Source of the DNA: an uncultured Collinsella sp. | Lineage (GTDB): Bacteria > Actinomycetota > Coriobacteriia > Coriobacteriales > Coriobacteriaceae | Assembly: GCA_947507155.1 (NCBI GenBank) | Contig: CANNOC010000004.1 | Span: 45,445-109,444 of the forward strand | Reading direction: 5' to 3' | Length of the DNA: 64,000 bases | Part shown: positions 24,848-34,168 of the stretch, piece after piece | Position numbering within the stretch: position 1 is the stretch's first letter | How the letters are laid out: each line of letters starts with the position of its first letter | Made by a program: the position numbers and the translations under genes | The notes under the pieces: generated by a model | What the model saw: only the letters and a program-made list of their open reading frames with translations | The model's database searches: none | Told to the model about the DNA's origin: nothing

Positions 24848-27283
24848 TCACCCAACAATCTTTGGCGAGTGGGGGCTGAACGCATCGTTGCCGTTCTGTT
24901 CATCCACCGCCCTGCGCCCCAGGCTTAAGGGTTCTGCCGCGTCATCTTCCACCCGCACGGACAGGACATAGTAGAAGTCGGCACCCTGATTCCCACGATC
25001 CCGCACGTAGCCAAGGTCGGCCAGGCGGTCGGCCAGCTCGTCCCTCGAAACCAGCTCATTCGAGGTTATGCGACACGCCACAGGCTCGATCTCGTAGGTG
25101 TTCGTCTGGCTTATGGCGTTCCGATAGAAGCGGAACCACGACGTGCGGAAGAGATCCTTATGGTGCGAGTAGACATGCCCGTCCTTAATGGCATAGAAGT
25201 AGAAGAGAAAGCGCCCGCCCTTGCGGAGCCTGCCGCTGCTTTCGAGAAAGTGATAGTAGTCATCGGGAGAGTCCCCTCGAATGTAGCCAATCACGAACGA
25301 TTCGCCACCATGCCCGTAGGAGTCGCTATCCGTCTTGCCCGCGCTTGGAGGCTCAGCCACAACCATTTCGGTGAAGTAGCTCAGCCGGTTCAGCCGCGTA
25401 TTGCTTGCCGTGTTCTCGCCGATGACCTTCTCTATGAAATCGCGCAACGCATTCTCTGCCGTCCTGCTGATGCTCGGCTTCATGGCGAAAGCGCCGACAC
25501 CCGGCAAAATCTCCTCGAAGAGCCGGAATTGGCCCTTCTCGCCCGTTTCGCCCGACCCCGGATAAAGCACGTAGCTGCCAACCGTGCGCCGTATCGCGTC
25601 GTTGTACGTGTGCATCTTCAGCAGGTCACCGCGCTTGTAGGTGTTCGTGGTGGAGGCCGCCTTCTCCTCGTTAAGTTCCTCGCGCTCTGCCTCCTCGGTG
25701 CCCACATCCTTGCCGACAAGCCCCGTCAAGTCGGTGATGCGGTACTTGGCGTCGAAGTGGACGAATGCAACAGCTCCATCTTGCACTGCGGCTCGCTCGT
25801 TTGTATAAGCATCCGGGAATATCGCGAGCGTGTAGTCGGGTCTGAACGGTCTCGAGTACGAACCCTCGTAACGAGTGGCATGAAAGTCACGGGGCGAGAA
25901 GGTGCGGTTGTAGTAGAGGTTTACCTTCGCGCCGCACTGCGCAATCTGGAATGACTGGCAGGAGCGTACGCCCTGCTTGAGGGATATTGACAGCCCACCG
26001 TCGGGATTCGTCCCGATAAATGGGTGGTCATCGGTGCTTATCGGCTCGCACCCCTCGATCCCCCTTACGATGTCGTACAGCTCAAAGAAGATCCAGTACT
26101 CGTAGAGGAGGGCCACATTCTTCGATTCGCCCTCGTAGATGTCATCCTTGCCCTTCCAGTCGAGCTGCAGCGCCATATCGAGCATGGAATATGCGAAGAA
26201 GATCTGCGAGTATCCCTCGCGCTTCTGCAACACCTGGTTGTTCTGAGGCATCATCTGCAGGGTGCCGACATCGTCGAAGAAGGCGTCGCTGAGTATCGTA
26301 TCCAGCATGGCGTGCAGCGCGGCGGCTTCGCGATAACACTCCGTCTGCCGAGTATCGCCCTTCTCGGCATCCAGGACAGTCATCAGAGAGGTGCAGATCC
26401 GGTCAATCTCATGCAGGGCAAATTTCACAAACCGATTGGCGGGCGTGTCGAGCAGGTCGTACTTGCGCGTGACGCTGACCATCTGGGGGAGGTAGACGCC
26501 TCCCGCATCGCCGCCGCAGTTCAAGCGCGTCCACATCCGGCTGTTCGAGAAGGGGTTCGTATAAAACCTCCGGGACGGCATGCCAGCCCCAACCGACCGC
26601 AGCTCGTCCTCGTGATCCAGCGTCCTATCAGGGTTCCTCTTTATCGCCTCGAAGAGGGCTTGGAGGTTCGGTTCGTAGCAGAACTGCCGCAGGAAGACGA
26701 ACTGCTCAAGCAGCGTCTCGCGATTCTCGTCGGCTTGCTTGTAAACGTTCGACGTGGAGCCCGAGTAGTCAAGGAGCAGCGCAGCGCACCTTGCGGCAAG
26801 CTCCTCGGTGAGCTCGATGTAATCGTCTTCATAGCCAATCTTGAGCGGGACGACTTCGAACTGTAGCATCGGCGCATCAGCTTCCTCGCCGAATCGAATC
26901 CTCGAACGCCCGAGATAGTTCACGAACTGGAAGGTGACACTATTGCCGTTTCTGTCGCACCTGATATTCTTGCCTTCGTTTTGGAACGAGGCGCGAGGAT
27001 GCAGGCCACCATCAGGGGTCCGCTCGTATTCGAGCACATAACATGTGGTTTCGTTGATTCGAAGCGTGGGACTCCCGTCAAGACCGTCCTTGACGGCGAA
27101 GGCTGGTGTTGAACCAGCGCCATTCTGGGATGCTTCCGGCTTGAGACCGAAACACGTCAGCCCGGTTAGCCCGGTCTGCTGTTCCTCGTCCCAATCGACT
27201 CGGTCATGCGCACCGCTCTGGTAGAGCCTGGCTATTGTTCTTCCATCCGCTGCAAAGCGGATTGCGCCGATGCTGCCGTCCAT
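24848..27283 (-). CDS. DUF2357/DUF524 nuclease subunit of LlaJI-type restriction system (R2-like)
   Basis: 811 aa. The N-terminal half is the DUF2357 type found beside McrB-like GTPases. A PD-(D/E)XK-like core is visible: RPDYTLAIFP (near 481) and VHFDAKYRI (near 507). The C-terminal ~140 residues (FLESSGRL... to the end) form a separate Tyr/Phe-rich domain that also occurs as a lone copy at 31857-32264. It starts 3 bp after the McrB-like gene stop. In LlaJI, the GTPase R1 and a McrC-like R2 together cut DNA unmethylated at the asymmetric site; the same role is inferred here. Site specificity cannot be read from the sequence. Confidence 0.85.
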   Translation of the reverse strand: MDGSIGAIRFAADGRTIARLYQSGAHDRVDWDEEQQTGLTGLTCFGLKPEASQNGAGSTPAFAVKDGLDGSPTLRINETTCYVLEYERTPDGGLHPRASFQNEGKNIRCDRNGNSVTFQFVNYLGRSRIRFGEEADAPMLQFEVVPLKIGYEDDYIELTEELAARCAALLLDYSGSTSNVYKQADENRETLLEQFVFLRQFCYEPNLQALFEAIKRNPDRTLDHEDELRSVGAGMPSRRFYTNPFSNSRMWTRLNCGGDAGGVYLPQMVSVTRKYDLLDTPANRFVKFALHEIDRICTSLMTVLDAEKGDTRQTECYREAAALHAMLDTILSDAFFDDVGTLQMMPQNNQVLQKREGYSQIFFAYSMLDMALQLDWKGKDDIYEGESKNVALLYEYWIFFELYDIVRGIEGCEPISTDDHPFIGTNPDGGLSISLKQGVRSCQSFQIAQCGAKVNLYYNRTFSPRDFHATRYEGSYSRPFRPDYTLAIFPDAYTNERAAVQDGAVAFVHFDAKYRITDLTGLVGKDVGTEEAEREELNEEKAASTTNTYKRGDLLKMHTYNDAIRRTVGSYVLYPGSGETGEKGQFRLFEEILPGVGAFAMKPSISRTAENALRDFIEKVIGENTASNTRLNRLSYFTEMVVAEPPSAGKTDSDSYGHGGESFVIGYIRGDSPDDYYHFLESSGRLRKGGRFLFYFYAIKDGHVYSHHKDLFRTSWFRFYRNAISQTNTYEIEPVACRITSNELVSRDELADRLADLGYVRDRGNQGADFYYVLSVRVEDDAAEPLSLGRRAVDEQNGNDAFSPHSPKIVG

Positions 27284-27286
27284 AGG

Positions 27287-29146
27287 CTAGATGAAGCTCG
27301 CATACTGCACGTTATCGAGTTTCGCTGCCATCTGGCTTATCTTAACGGAGCTCAGCTCGCCATCGCATATGTCTTTCAGGCTTTTAAGCAGATTGCCGAT
27401 CTCACGCTTGTTACCATGGAGCTTCGGCAGCACCTTCTGGACAATCTGCTCATCGACAGAACGCTCGAGTTCGTAGTTCTCGCCGTCAAGCTCGTGCGCG
27501 GCATTAACGTACATTCGCACTTCGCGCACGGTGCGGAAGGCAAACTCATAGCCGTATTTCTCCAGCTCTTCATACAGCTTGCCGAACTTCTCGAAGATGG
27601 CGTTAGCATCATCTTCGCTGATGTAATTGGCTCCCTCCCATATGTCCTTGGCGAGACGCAGAAAAGCCTGGGGGACGCCGGAAGCTGCGACGGCAACGTC
27701 CGGCGCATCCTCGATGGCTTTGAACCCTGCGAGGACTTCGGCCTTCGACGGCTTGAACTCTATGACGTTTGCCCTGTCGAGCACCTTGGGGCTAAACATG
27801 TAAGTGGTCTCATCGATGTTCACGGTGCCGACAACGAACAGGTTCTGCGGATAGGGCAGCCTGTCAGCACCGCCATCGCCGTACCCATCAAGCACGATGA
27901 GGTTATCCTCGCCGATGGTCTCCATGTGGCTGAGGAAGTCTGAGAAATACCGCTCGACATGGCTCAGGTTCATCTCGTCGAGGATGAGGAAATACGGAAC
28001 CTCGGGGTTAGCGTTGGCCCGTTCGATGAGTCTCAGTATGCCGGTCTCTTCGTACGCGCCTTTGCCGCCGTCTGCAATCGGGTTGAAGAAGCCCAGCACC
28101 TTGGTGTTGTCGGTCCAGTCGGCACCGACCGGGACGAGCAACCAGTTTGGCTCCCCGTCTTCATCCAAGACCTCAAGGTACTTTGCAAAACGCTTGGAAA
28201 TCCGCGTCTTGCCTGTTCCGCTGTTGCCAGCAAGGATGACAAAGGGCTTTGCCAGTAGTGACGTGATGTAGCGCCTGGAGAAGTCGGTTTTAAATTCAGC
28301 TGGAAGGTTGTTTAGCTGAAAAGTCCTCTTCTCTCTGCTTGATGCTTTCGATGAATTCTTTGCAGCAAGGTCGATTAGTTGATGCATTGCGGGCAGCACG
28401 TCATCGCCTTGTTCGTAGTCGATGCCCTCTTCGGCAATCAATTGGCTCGCTATGAGGTTTCGCATGAACTCAGCCACGCTGTAATCAAACTCAAGTTTCC
28501 CTGCGTAAACGTCAGCGAAATACTTGAATGCCGTGGTCAGGCTACCAGCCCTCATCTTGCATCCGCGATTGCAAAGGGCAATAAGATCGTCAATTCTCGA
28601 CTTGTAGTCGTAATCTATCGCACCCGAAAACTGCCCGTCTTTGTATCTGCTTCCAGTGGCGAAGAAGAGTTTCGTTAGCTCCAAGATATATGCATCTTCG
28701 GAGACGCCCACAGGCTTTACTTCGGCTGCATCCATCCAGAATGTCCTTTCCGCAAAACCGTCCTCTTGCAACGGCGATGAATCGTTTACTTTGCCCGTCA
28801 CTGGCAACAACAGCAGTGCGGCAAACAAGTTGCCGACATTTGGACGCTTTGCCCCGTCTCCTTGTATTTGCACACGTACTTTTCCGCCTTTTTTTGCAAC
28901 GGGATAACGCGTGCCAAGGGAGACAACTTGCCCAGTAGAGGGTACGACTACTTCCAAGATGATTGCGTGTCCGATAATGTCAACTGCAGTCAGCGTATCC
29001 CCGTTTGCAAGAGAGCCTGAACCTTTGAGTTCGTACTGTCCAGCACCACCTTGTCCAACTGTTCTCCCGCGAACGGATAGCGTATTCTCGCTATATATAG
29101 AATTCGGAATGGGATAGCTCAAATTCCATTCATCGACAAAGGACAT
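27287..29146 (-). CDS. McrB-like AAA+ GTPase subunit of LlaJI-type restriction system (R1-like)
   Basis: 619 aa from ATG 29146 (a GTG at 29158 is an alternative). The C-terminal AAA+ domain shows Walker A LAGNSGTGKTRIS (near 308), Walker B FLILDEMNLSHVERYF (near 387) and the NIDETTYMFSPKVLDRA sensor region (near 443), all characteristic of McrB-type GTPases. The N-terminal ~280 residues should hold the DNA-recognition part and resemble no family I can name. It would power DNA translocation and activate the DUF2357 nuclease encoded 3 bp downstream. Confidence 0.88.
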   Translation of the reverse strand: MSFVDEWNLSYPIPNSIYSENTLSVRGRTVGQGGAGQYELKGSGSLANGDTLTAVDIIGHAIILEVVVPSTGQVVSLGTRYPVAKKGGKVRVQIQGDGAKRPNVGNLFAALLLLPVTGKVNDSSPLQEDGFAERTFWMDAAEVKPVGVSEDAYILELTKLFFATGSRYKDGQFSGAIDYDYKSRIDDLIALCNRGCKMRAGSLTTAFKYFADVYAGKLEFDYSVAEFMRNLIASQLIAEEGIDYEQGDDVLPAMHQLIDLAAKNSSKASSREKRTFQLNNLPAEFKTDFSRRYITSLLAKPFVILAGNSGTGKTRISKRFAKYLEVLDEDGEPNWLLVPVGADWTDNTKVLGFFNPIADGGKGAYEETGILRLIERANANPEVPYFLILDEMNLSHVERYFSDFLSHMETIGEDNLIVLDGYGDGGADRLPYPQNLFVVGTVNIDETTYMFSPKVLDRANVIEFKPSKAEVLAGFKAIEDAPDVAVAASGVPQAFLRLAKDIWEGANYISEDDANAIFEKFGKLYEELEKYGYEFAFRTVREVRMYVNAAHELDGENYELERSVDEQIVQKVLPKLHGNKREIGNLLKSLKDICDGELSSVKISQMAAKLDNVQYASFI

Positions 29147-29160
29147 GGCAACCACCACAA

Positions 29161-30048
29161 TTAATCTGCTGCATAGTCAGCTATGCATCTAGCAACGTAC
29201 TCAGCAAGCTTAACTGGCACGGCATTGCCAATCGCCTGCTCAATGTCTGTCTTGGACCCGACAAACTCAAACTCTTCGGGGAAGGTTTGCAGATAGCTGC
29301 GCTCCTTGTATGTTAAGGCTCTCACACCTTCAGAAATATCAGCCTTGTCGGCATGATGCCTCTTATATGCTGGCGGTATCGGACGGTTGGTGCCTCGTAC
29401 CGTTACCGCTGGCTCGTCAATCGTGAAGACGCCCCTACGCTGGAAGTTGCGTGGATGCATGTAGAAGTATTGCGTGCCGAGCGAATCGCCAAGGTAATCC
29501 CTGACGGTCATCTGCTTGTCGCTCAGCCTTGAATCCAAGAGTTCGCCGAGAAAGTCATCTTTATCACCAAGATGACCGACAAGGATAAAGCGCCTGCGAA
29601 TCTGAGGCACACCACATAGACTGGCGTTGAGGACGCGCCTCGTGAGACCGTATCCAGCATTGCGGAATATTTCCAGCGCCTCGGGCAGGACGTCCATCCG
29701 CTCGATATTGTAAACATTCTCCATGACGAACCACTCGGGTCTGACGTCCCGAACTATCTCAGCATATCGGATGGTGAGATTGGCCCTTTTGCCGCGCTGT
29801 CTGGCGCCCGCAATGGAGAAGTCCTGGCAAGGGGGGCCACCGATTATCATCGACGGCGAATACTCTTCAATTTTCGGGACCGCTTCCGCATCGTAAAGAT
29901 CGTATTTGAATGCCGGGTGGTCGAAGTTTGCCGAATAGATGTCGACAGCCGCCTGCCAGTTATCAAACGCCGCCTTTATGTTGAAGCCCGCATTCTGGAA
30001 TCCGAGCGACATACCGCCGCATCCCGAGAAAAGATCAACGCAGTCCAT
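29161..30048 (-). CDS. DNA (cytosine-5) methyltransferase, second of the pair
   Basis: 295 aa. Motif I DLFSGCGGMSLGF (5-17), catalytic PCQ at 73-75 (GGPPCQDFS), motif VI ENV (MENVYN) and a C-terminal motif IX-X region ending AIGNAVPVKLAEYVAR. It methylates C5 of cytosine using SAM. It overlaps the upstream methyltransferase by 14 bp and is clearly similar to it along its whole length, as expected when one enzyme is needed for each strand of an asymmetric site. The differing stretch between motifs VIII and IX would hold target specificity. Confidence 0.93.
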   Translation of the reverse strand: MDCVDLFSGCGGMSLGFQNAGFNIKAAFDNWQAAVDIYSANFDHPAFKYDLYDAEAVPKIEEYSPSMIIGGPPCQDFSIAGARQRGKRANLTIRYAEIVRDVRPEWFVMENVYNIERMDVLPEALEIFRNAGYGLTRRVLNASLCGVPQIRRRFILVGHLGDKDDFLGELLDSRLSDKQMTVRDYLGDSLGTQYFYMHPRNFQRRGVFTIDEPAVTVRGTNRPIPPAYKRHHADKADISEGVRALTYKERSYLQTFPEEFEFVGSKTDIEQAIGNAVPVKLAEYVARCIADYAAD

Positions 30049-30973
30049 CGCTCACATCCCTCCTGTACTCTAGTAGCGCTCGTGCAACGTAGGTGGCAAG
30101 GTTTACCGGTACGGCGTTGCCCACCATCTGGTTGATATCCGTCTTACTCCCAAAGAACTTGAAAGACTCCGGGAAAGTCTGGATCCTACTGCGTTCCTTT
30201 GGAGTCAAGCACCGGGCTTGACTGAGGTCCGCCGCGTCGTTGGGGTGAAGCTTGTAGTTCGGCGGTATCGGCCTGTCCACACCACGAATAGTGACCGAGG
30301 GCTCGTCGATGCTGAAGATGGCCCGCCTCGTGTAGCTTCGCGGAATTCTGAAGTAGTAATCAATTCCAAGCTCGTTACCGAGATACTCACGAATTGTCAT
30401 CTGATGGTCAGAAAGGCCCTTCTCAAGATATGGGTCGAGGAACCCGTCGGGCGCCCCAAGGCATCCGATCAAGAAGTATCTCTTGCGAGCTTGGGGGACC
30501 CCGCACAGGCTTGCATCCATCACTCGCCCACTCAAGCCATAACCCTGCGCTTTGAGGGTGGCCCGAATCGCTTCCATGGATTTGCTCGTTCGAACGCGTG
30601 GGACGTTCTCCATAACGATGAAGCGAGGCTTGCACCTCGCGATGATCTCGGCATATCTAACAGAGAGGATTGCGCGCCCACCATCCTCGGATCTCTTGCC
30701 GGCCTGCGAGAAATCCTGACAAGGAGGCCCGCCGATGATGATATCCGGAGCGAAGCCGGCAACTTCCTCGGATACGGAAACGTCGGAGAGATCCCTTTTG
30801 AAAACAGGATGCTGGAAGTTAGCGCGATAGACATCAATGGCAGCGTCCCAATTGTCGTAGGCAGCCACAACATTGACGCCAGCCTTTTCGAAGCCGAGGG
30901 ACATTCCGCCGCAGCCGGCGAAAAGGTCAACTGCCGTTATGTTCCTCTCGTTTTCCACGCGCTCGGTCTCCAT
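30035..30973 (-). CDS. DNA (cytosine-5) methyltransferase, first of the pair
   Basis: 312 aa from ATG 30973. Longer in-frame starts add an implausible Arg-rich extension. Motif I DLFAGCGGMSLGF (16-28), catalytic PCQ 84-86, MENVPR motif, and MVGNAVPVNLATYVAR near the end. First gene of the LlaJI-like order M1-M2-R1-R2. Start context is weak for a Shine-Dalgarno site, but TATAAT lies about 25 nt upstream, giving a short leader. It should protect host DNA on one strand of the recognition site. Confidence 0.93.
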   Translation of the reverse strand: METERVENERNITAVDLFAGCGGMSLGFEKAGVNVVAAYDNWDAAIDVYRANFQHPVFKRDLSDVSVSEEVAGFAPDIIIGGPPCQDFSQAGKRSEDGGRAILSVRYAEIIARCKPRFIVMENVPRVRTSKSMEAIRATLKAQGYGLSGRVMDASLCGVPQARKRYFLIGCLGAPDGFLDPYLEKGLSDHQMTIREYLGNELGIDYYFRIPRSYTRRAIFSIDEPSVTIRGVDRPIPPNYKLHPNDAADLSQARCLTPKERSRIQTFPESFKFFGSKTDINQMVGNAVPVNLATYVARALLEYRRDVSDGLR

Positions 30974-30998
30974 TTCGATAGATACAGACAAATAAATA

Positions 30999-31004
30999 AT
31001 TATA
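30999..31004 (-). promoter_or_regulatory. -10 element (TATAAT) for the restriction-modification operon
   Basis: A perfect TATAAT on the minus strand ends about 25 nt before the ATG of the first methyltransferase, in an unusually AT-rich stretch. A -35 hexamer is not obvious. Confidence 0.45.
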
Positions 31005-31228
31005 ATTTCGTTTCTTCCAACATGCTTCAAGATCAGTCGGCAACAGAACAAATCCAGTTGTAACGCTTCGCCCGGACAAGAATCGCTCGTGCTCGATTCG
31101 AGCTTATTGCCGCCCAGCAGGGCAACCACTGTCGCATGCTCGCCCGTCAGAGGCCGTCCGCGCCGCATCCGCGTCCGCTCCGGATGCCGCGCCGGGTCGG
31201 TCGTGCCGCGGACCGTCCCTCGCGGCAC

Positions 31229-31850
31229 GCACCCTCCGCTCCCGCGAAAACCCGTTCAACACAAAGGCTTTTAGGTATAGCCTTATTGCTGTACGCCACG
31301 AAGTTCCCGCCCACTCACGCCCTCGCTGCCAAACGAATACGCATCCCTCTCTCTTCTATGGATGCAACGCTGCCGAAATATAAATCGACTCATGCGATCG
31401 CTCTCCGACCTCAGCTGAAACGTTTCAGAGCGCAACAATCTTGAACCTCGATCCACCCTCCAGACAAACCTCCTCAGTTCATCCATTACTATCGAAAAGA
31501 TCTTCCATGAATTTTGACGGCCTGTTTCAGCTGTAATGGAAATAAAAACCAGCTTTTCGAAGTCGGCGCCACAACCAGGCAAGCATTTCCGAAATCGCAG
31601 CATCACATCGCTCGATATAAGTAATTTGCTACTGGTGCAACGGCCCCGAGCACCGTTCCCGCGCGACTCTATCGCAAATACGTTGCTTAGAACAGGGCAC
31701 TGCCACATTTCAGCAAGCCAATCCGAATCCTCGTTTGGTCGGGAGATAGTCCAATTACCCTTTAAATATCATATCGTTGTGGTATTCAATAAACTCAGCT
31801 CGTGGGGCAAATCGCTTCGGAAGCGTAATCGGCTCTCCGTTGTAGCGCCA
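31229..31850. other. Gene-poor stretch right of the restriction operon
   Basis: About 620 bp with no convincing gene on either strand. A leftward open frame (31283-31708) is Arg/Ser-rich with no motif or ribosome site and is not supported. Composition is mixed: the first ~60 bp (to 31260) are GC-rich and the rest is AT-richer. It probably contains old insertion or deletion joints between the operon and the duplicated nuclease tail. Confidence 0.4.
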
Positions 31851-31856
31851 CAAATT

Positions 31857-32264
31857 TACCGCTTCCTTGAAAGTAGCGGCAGGCTAAACGAGGGCGGTGA
31901 GTTCCTTTTCTACTTCTACGCCATTAAGGACGGGCACGTGTACTCCCATCATAAAGATCTCTTTCGTACGACCCATTTCCGCTTCTACAGGAACGCAATC
32001 AGCGAGACAAACACTTACGAACTTGAACCCATGCTTTGCAAGGTGAAGGCTAACGAGCTGGTTTCGAGAGACGAACTAGCCGACCGGCTGGCCGCCATTG
32101 GTTACGAGCGGAATCGTGGGAGCCAGGGGGCGGACTTCCACTACGTGCTTAGCGTGGAGGTCGAGAACGCTGCAGTTGTGCCGCTGAGTCTCGCGTGCGG
32201 ATTGGTCGACGGGCAGAACGGCAACGATGCTTTCAGCCCGCACTCGCCGAAGTTGGTGGGATAA
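31857..32264 (+). pseudogene. Lone copy of the C-terminal domain of the DUF2357 nuclease
   Basis: The 135 codons before the stop at 32264 match the last 135 codons of the leftward nuclease at 24848 (about three quarters of residues identical by eye, e.g. FYAIKDGHVYSHHKDLFRT, NELVSRDELADRLA, NGNDAFSPHSPK), and end at the same position. The upstream part has no homology and no good start, so this is a truncated relic of a second, diverged system in the opposite orientation. Its stop is 39 bp before the SIR2 gene, suggesting that the SIR2 gene was once co-transcribed with an intact nuclease. Confidence 0.75.
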
Positions 32265-32303
32265 CATTTCACGAGCATGTCGATTGGTACAGGAGGAAAG
32301 ATT

Positions 32304-33884
32304 ATGGACGAGAGAATCAAATCGATAATCCACAAAGCTGTTGATGATGCCGGGCGTTATCCGTTTCTCTTCATCGGCTCTGGCCTCTCCCGTCGTTACT
32401 GCGGCACGCCGGGATGGGAGGGGCTGCTTTCGGATATCTGCGCCGAGGTGCTTGACGACCCATATGCCTTCGCGCGCTTCAAGAGCCAGGCGAAGATTGC
32501 TGTCCAGAACGGCGAGGTCGAGTCCGAACTGCCGTACGTTGCCACGCTCATGGAAAGCGAAGTAAACCACGAGCTCTTTGCATCGGATGAATTCGCTGCC
32601 TTCCGCGAAGATCACAGTGACGAGCTTACCGGGGACGCTTCGCCCATGAAGATCTACGTCGCAGATAAGATCGCGAGAGCTCGTCTCGTCGAGAGCGCCG
32701 AAACTGAGAAGCTGGCGAAGGCGGGCAGGGAAAAAGTTGCCGGCATCATCACCACGAATTATGACTGTATGTGTGAGACCCTATTCCCTGGTTTCACGAC
32801 CTACGTCGGAGAAAGCGACCTCCTGTTCTCTGACCAGGCTTTCTCTCAGGAGATATACAAGATCCATGGCTCAGTCTCGAGGGCGGGAAGCATCGTCCTG
32901 ACCAGCGCTGACTATGCGGAGTTCGCGCAGAAGAGGAAGTATCTCTCGGCGAAGCTGCTCACCCTCTTCGTCGAGTATCCCGTCATCTTCCTCGGTTATT
33001 CGATTCAAGACGAGAACATCAGGTCGATACTGGGTGACATCTGCGAATGCCTACCAGATGACAAGCTCAAACGGCTGGGCAAGCGGCTCATCTTCGTTCA
33101 GCACGCAACCGACACCTCTGTTGGCGAGATTGCCATGAGTTTCGGTGGCCGTACGCTTTCGATGACGAAGATCACCACGGATGACTTCGAGTCGATCTAC
33201 GATGCGATGCGCAGCTTCCGGAAAATGTATAGCACGCGATTTATCCGCGAGTTGAGGGGCAGCGTGTTCAGGCTTGCGGAGCATATCGACCCGAGTTCCG
33301 ACATCATCGTCTCAGGGATAGACAATGTCCTCAACGACCTTGACCCGGACCAGAAGATCGTCATCGGCCTGTCGGTGTCACCAAGTAGCATCGGAAAGCC
33401 GATTTCACCTGAAGATATCTTCGAGGACATCGTGCTCGATAACCTTCGCTATGACCCAAAGTTCATCGTCGAGAACTACCTCAACATGTACGTGCGCCAA
33501 CGGCCCAACAACATGCCTGTCTTCAAGTACACGCGCGGACTCGGTGGAGAGGTCGGTAAGGACATAGCGACTTATCTCCCAACGCTCACCTCGATTGATA
33601 GCTATCGAAGCGAAACGTTCCGCAAATCGATGCCTGCGACTCGTCGCAGATTCGAAGGGTCGCTGAGCATAAAGGGCCTTGCGAATGCATGCGCGCCAAA
33701 GAGCCCATTCGCGTTCATCCCGTGCCTTTCAGAGGAAGAGATGGACGTCGACGACTTGGAAGCGTTGCTGAAGCGGGCACTGGCTGACGTGGGAAACGAC
33801 CCTGCCAAGAAGAGGGCTCTGTTGAAAGATTCGCATTATCGGAAGTGCGTCCGCATCTACGACTTCTTGCGCTATGGAAAGTAG
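32304..33884 (+). CDS. SIR2-domain protein, probable NAD-consuming defence effector
   Basis: 526 aa from ATG 32304, with a perfect AGGAGG upstream. The N-terminal SIR2 domain shows the NAD-binding GSGLSRRY (25-32), TTNYD near 150 (the Asn-x-Asp element) and KIHGS near 188, then YPVIFLGYSIQDENI. The remaining ~300 residues are unrecognised and may sense the trigger. SIR2-domain proteins of this size in defence islands deplete NAD during phage infection (Thoeris, DSR and short-Ago partners); which class this is cannot be told. No partner gene follows. Confidence 0.85.
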   Translation: MDERIKSIIHKAVDDAGRYPFLFIGSGLSRRYCGTPGWEGLLSDICAEVLDDPYAFARFKSQAKIAVQNGEVESELPYVATLMESEVNHELFASDEFAAFREDHSDELTGDASPMKIYVADKIARARLVESAETEKLAKAGREKVAGIITTNYDCMCETLFPGFTTYVGESDLLFSDQAFSQEIYKIHGSVSRAGSIVLTSADYAEFAQKRKYLSAKLLTLFVEYPVIFLGYSIQDENIRSILGDICECLPDDKLKRLGKRLIFVQHATDTSVGEIAMSFGGRTLSMTKITTDDFESIYDAMRSFRKMYSTRFIRELRGSVFRLAEHIDPSSDIIVSGIDNVLNDLDPDQKIVIGLSVSPSSIGKPISPEDIFEDIVLDNLRYDPKFIVENYLNMYVRQRPNNMPVFKYTRGLGGEVGKDIATYLPTLTSIDSYRSETFRKSMPATRRRFEGSLSIKGLANACAPKSPFAFIPCLSEEEMDVDDLEALLKRALADVGNDPAKKRALLKDSHYRKCVRIYDFLRYGK

Positions 33885-34078
33885 GAAGTCCCCCAACCTT
33901 CACCAATAGTCCGGGCAACGGCATCCGAACCTAGATCCAGTTGGGGGACATGCTCCCGAACTATGCACGGTTTCCCGCGCAAAGCTAGTTTAGCAAAGAA
34001 ATGTGGAGATTGGCGGTTGGGCGCTTGAGATTCCTGCCAACTGCCGCACCCCTTGAATATCAACTTCATCCGAACACC

Positions 34079-34116
34079 TCCCAAATTCATCCGTACATGT
34101 ACGGATGAATTTGGGA
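34079..34116. promoter_or_regulatory. Perfect 38-bp palindrome (likely operator or element end)
   Basis: CCCAAATTCATCCGTACA is followed immediately by its exact reverse complement, and the outermost T/A also pair. No loop and no T-run, so it is a poor terminator but a good site for a dimeric or tetrameric DNA-binding protein. A related half (CTTCATCCG) lies 20 bp to the left. It sits in the 361-bp gap after the SIR2 gene. Confidence 0.55.
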
Positions 34117-34168
34117 ATCCGATACCCTGAGGGCCGGGTCGGCCGGCCCCGGGAGATCGGAGGACGCC

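Noticed and set aside
31283..31708. 141-codon leftward open frame right of the restriction operon
   Set aside because: No motif, Arg-rich composition, no ribosome site; treated as non-coding.
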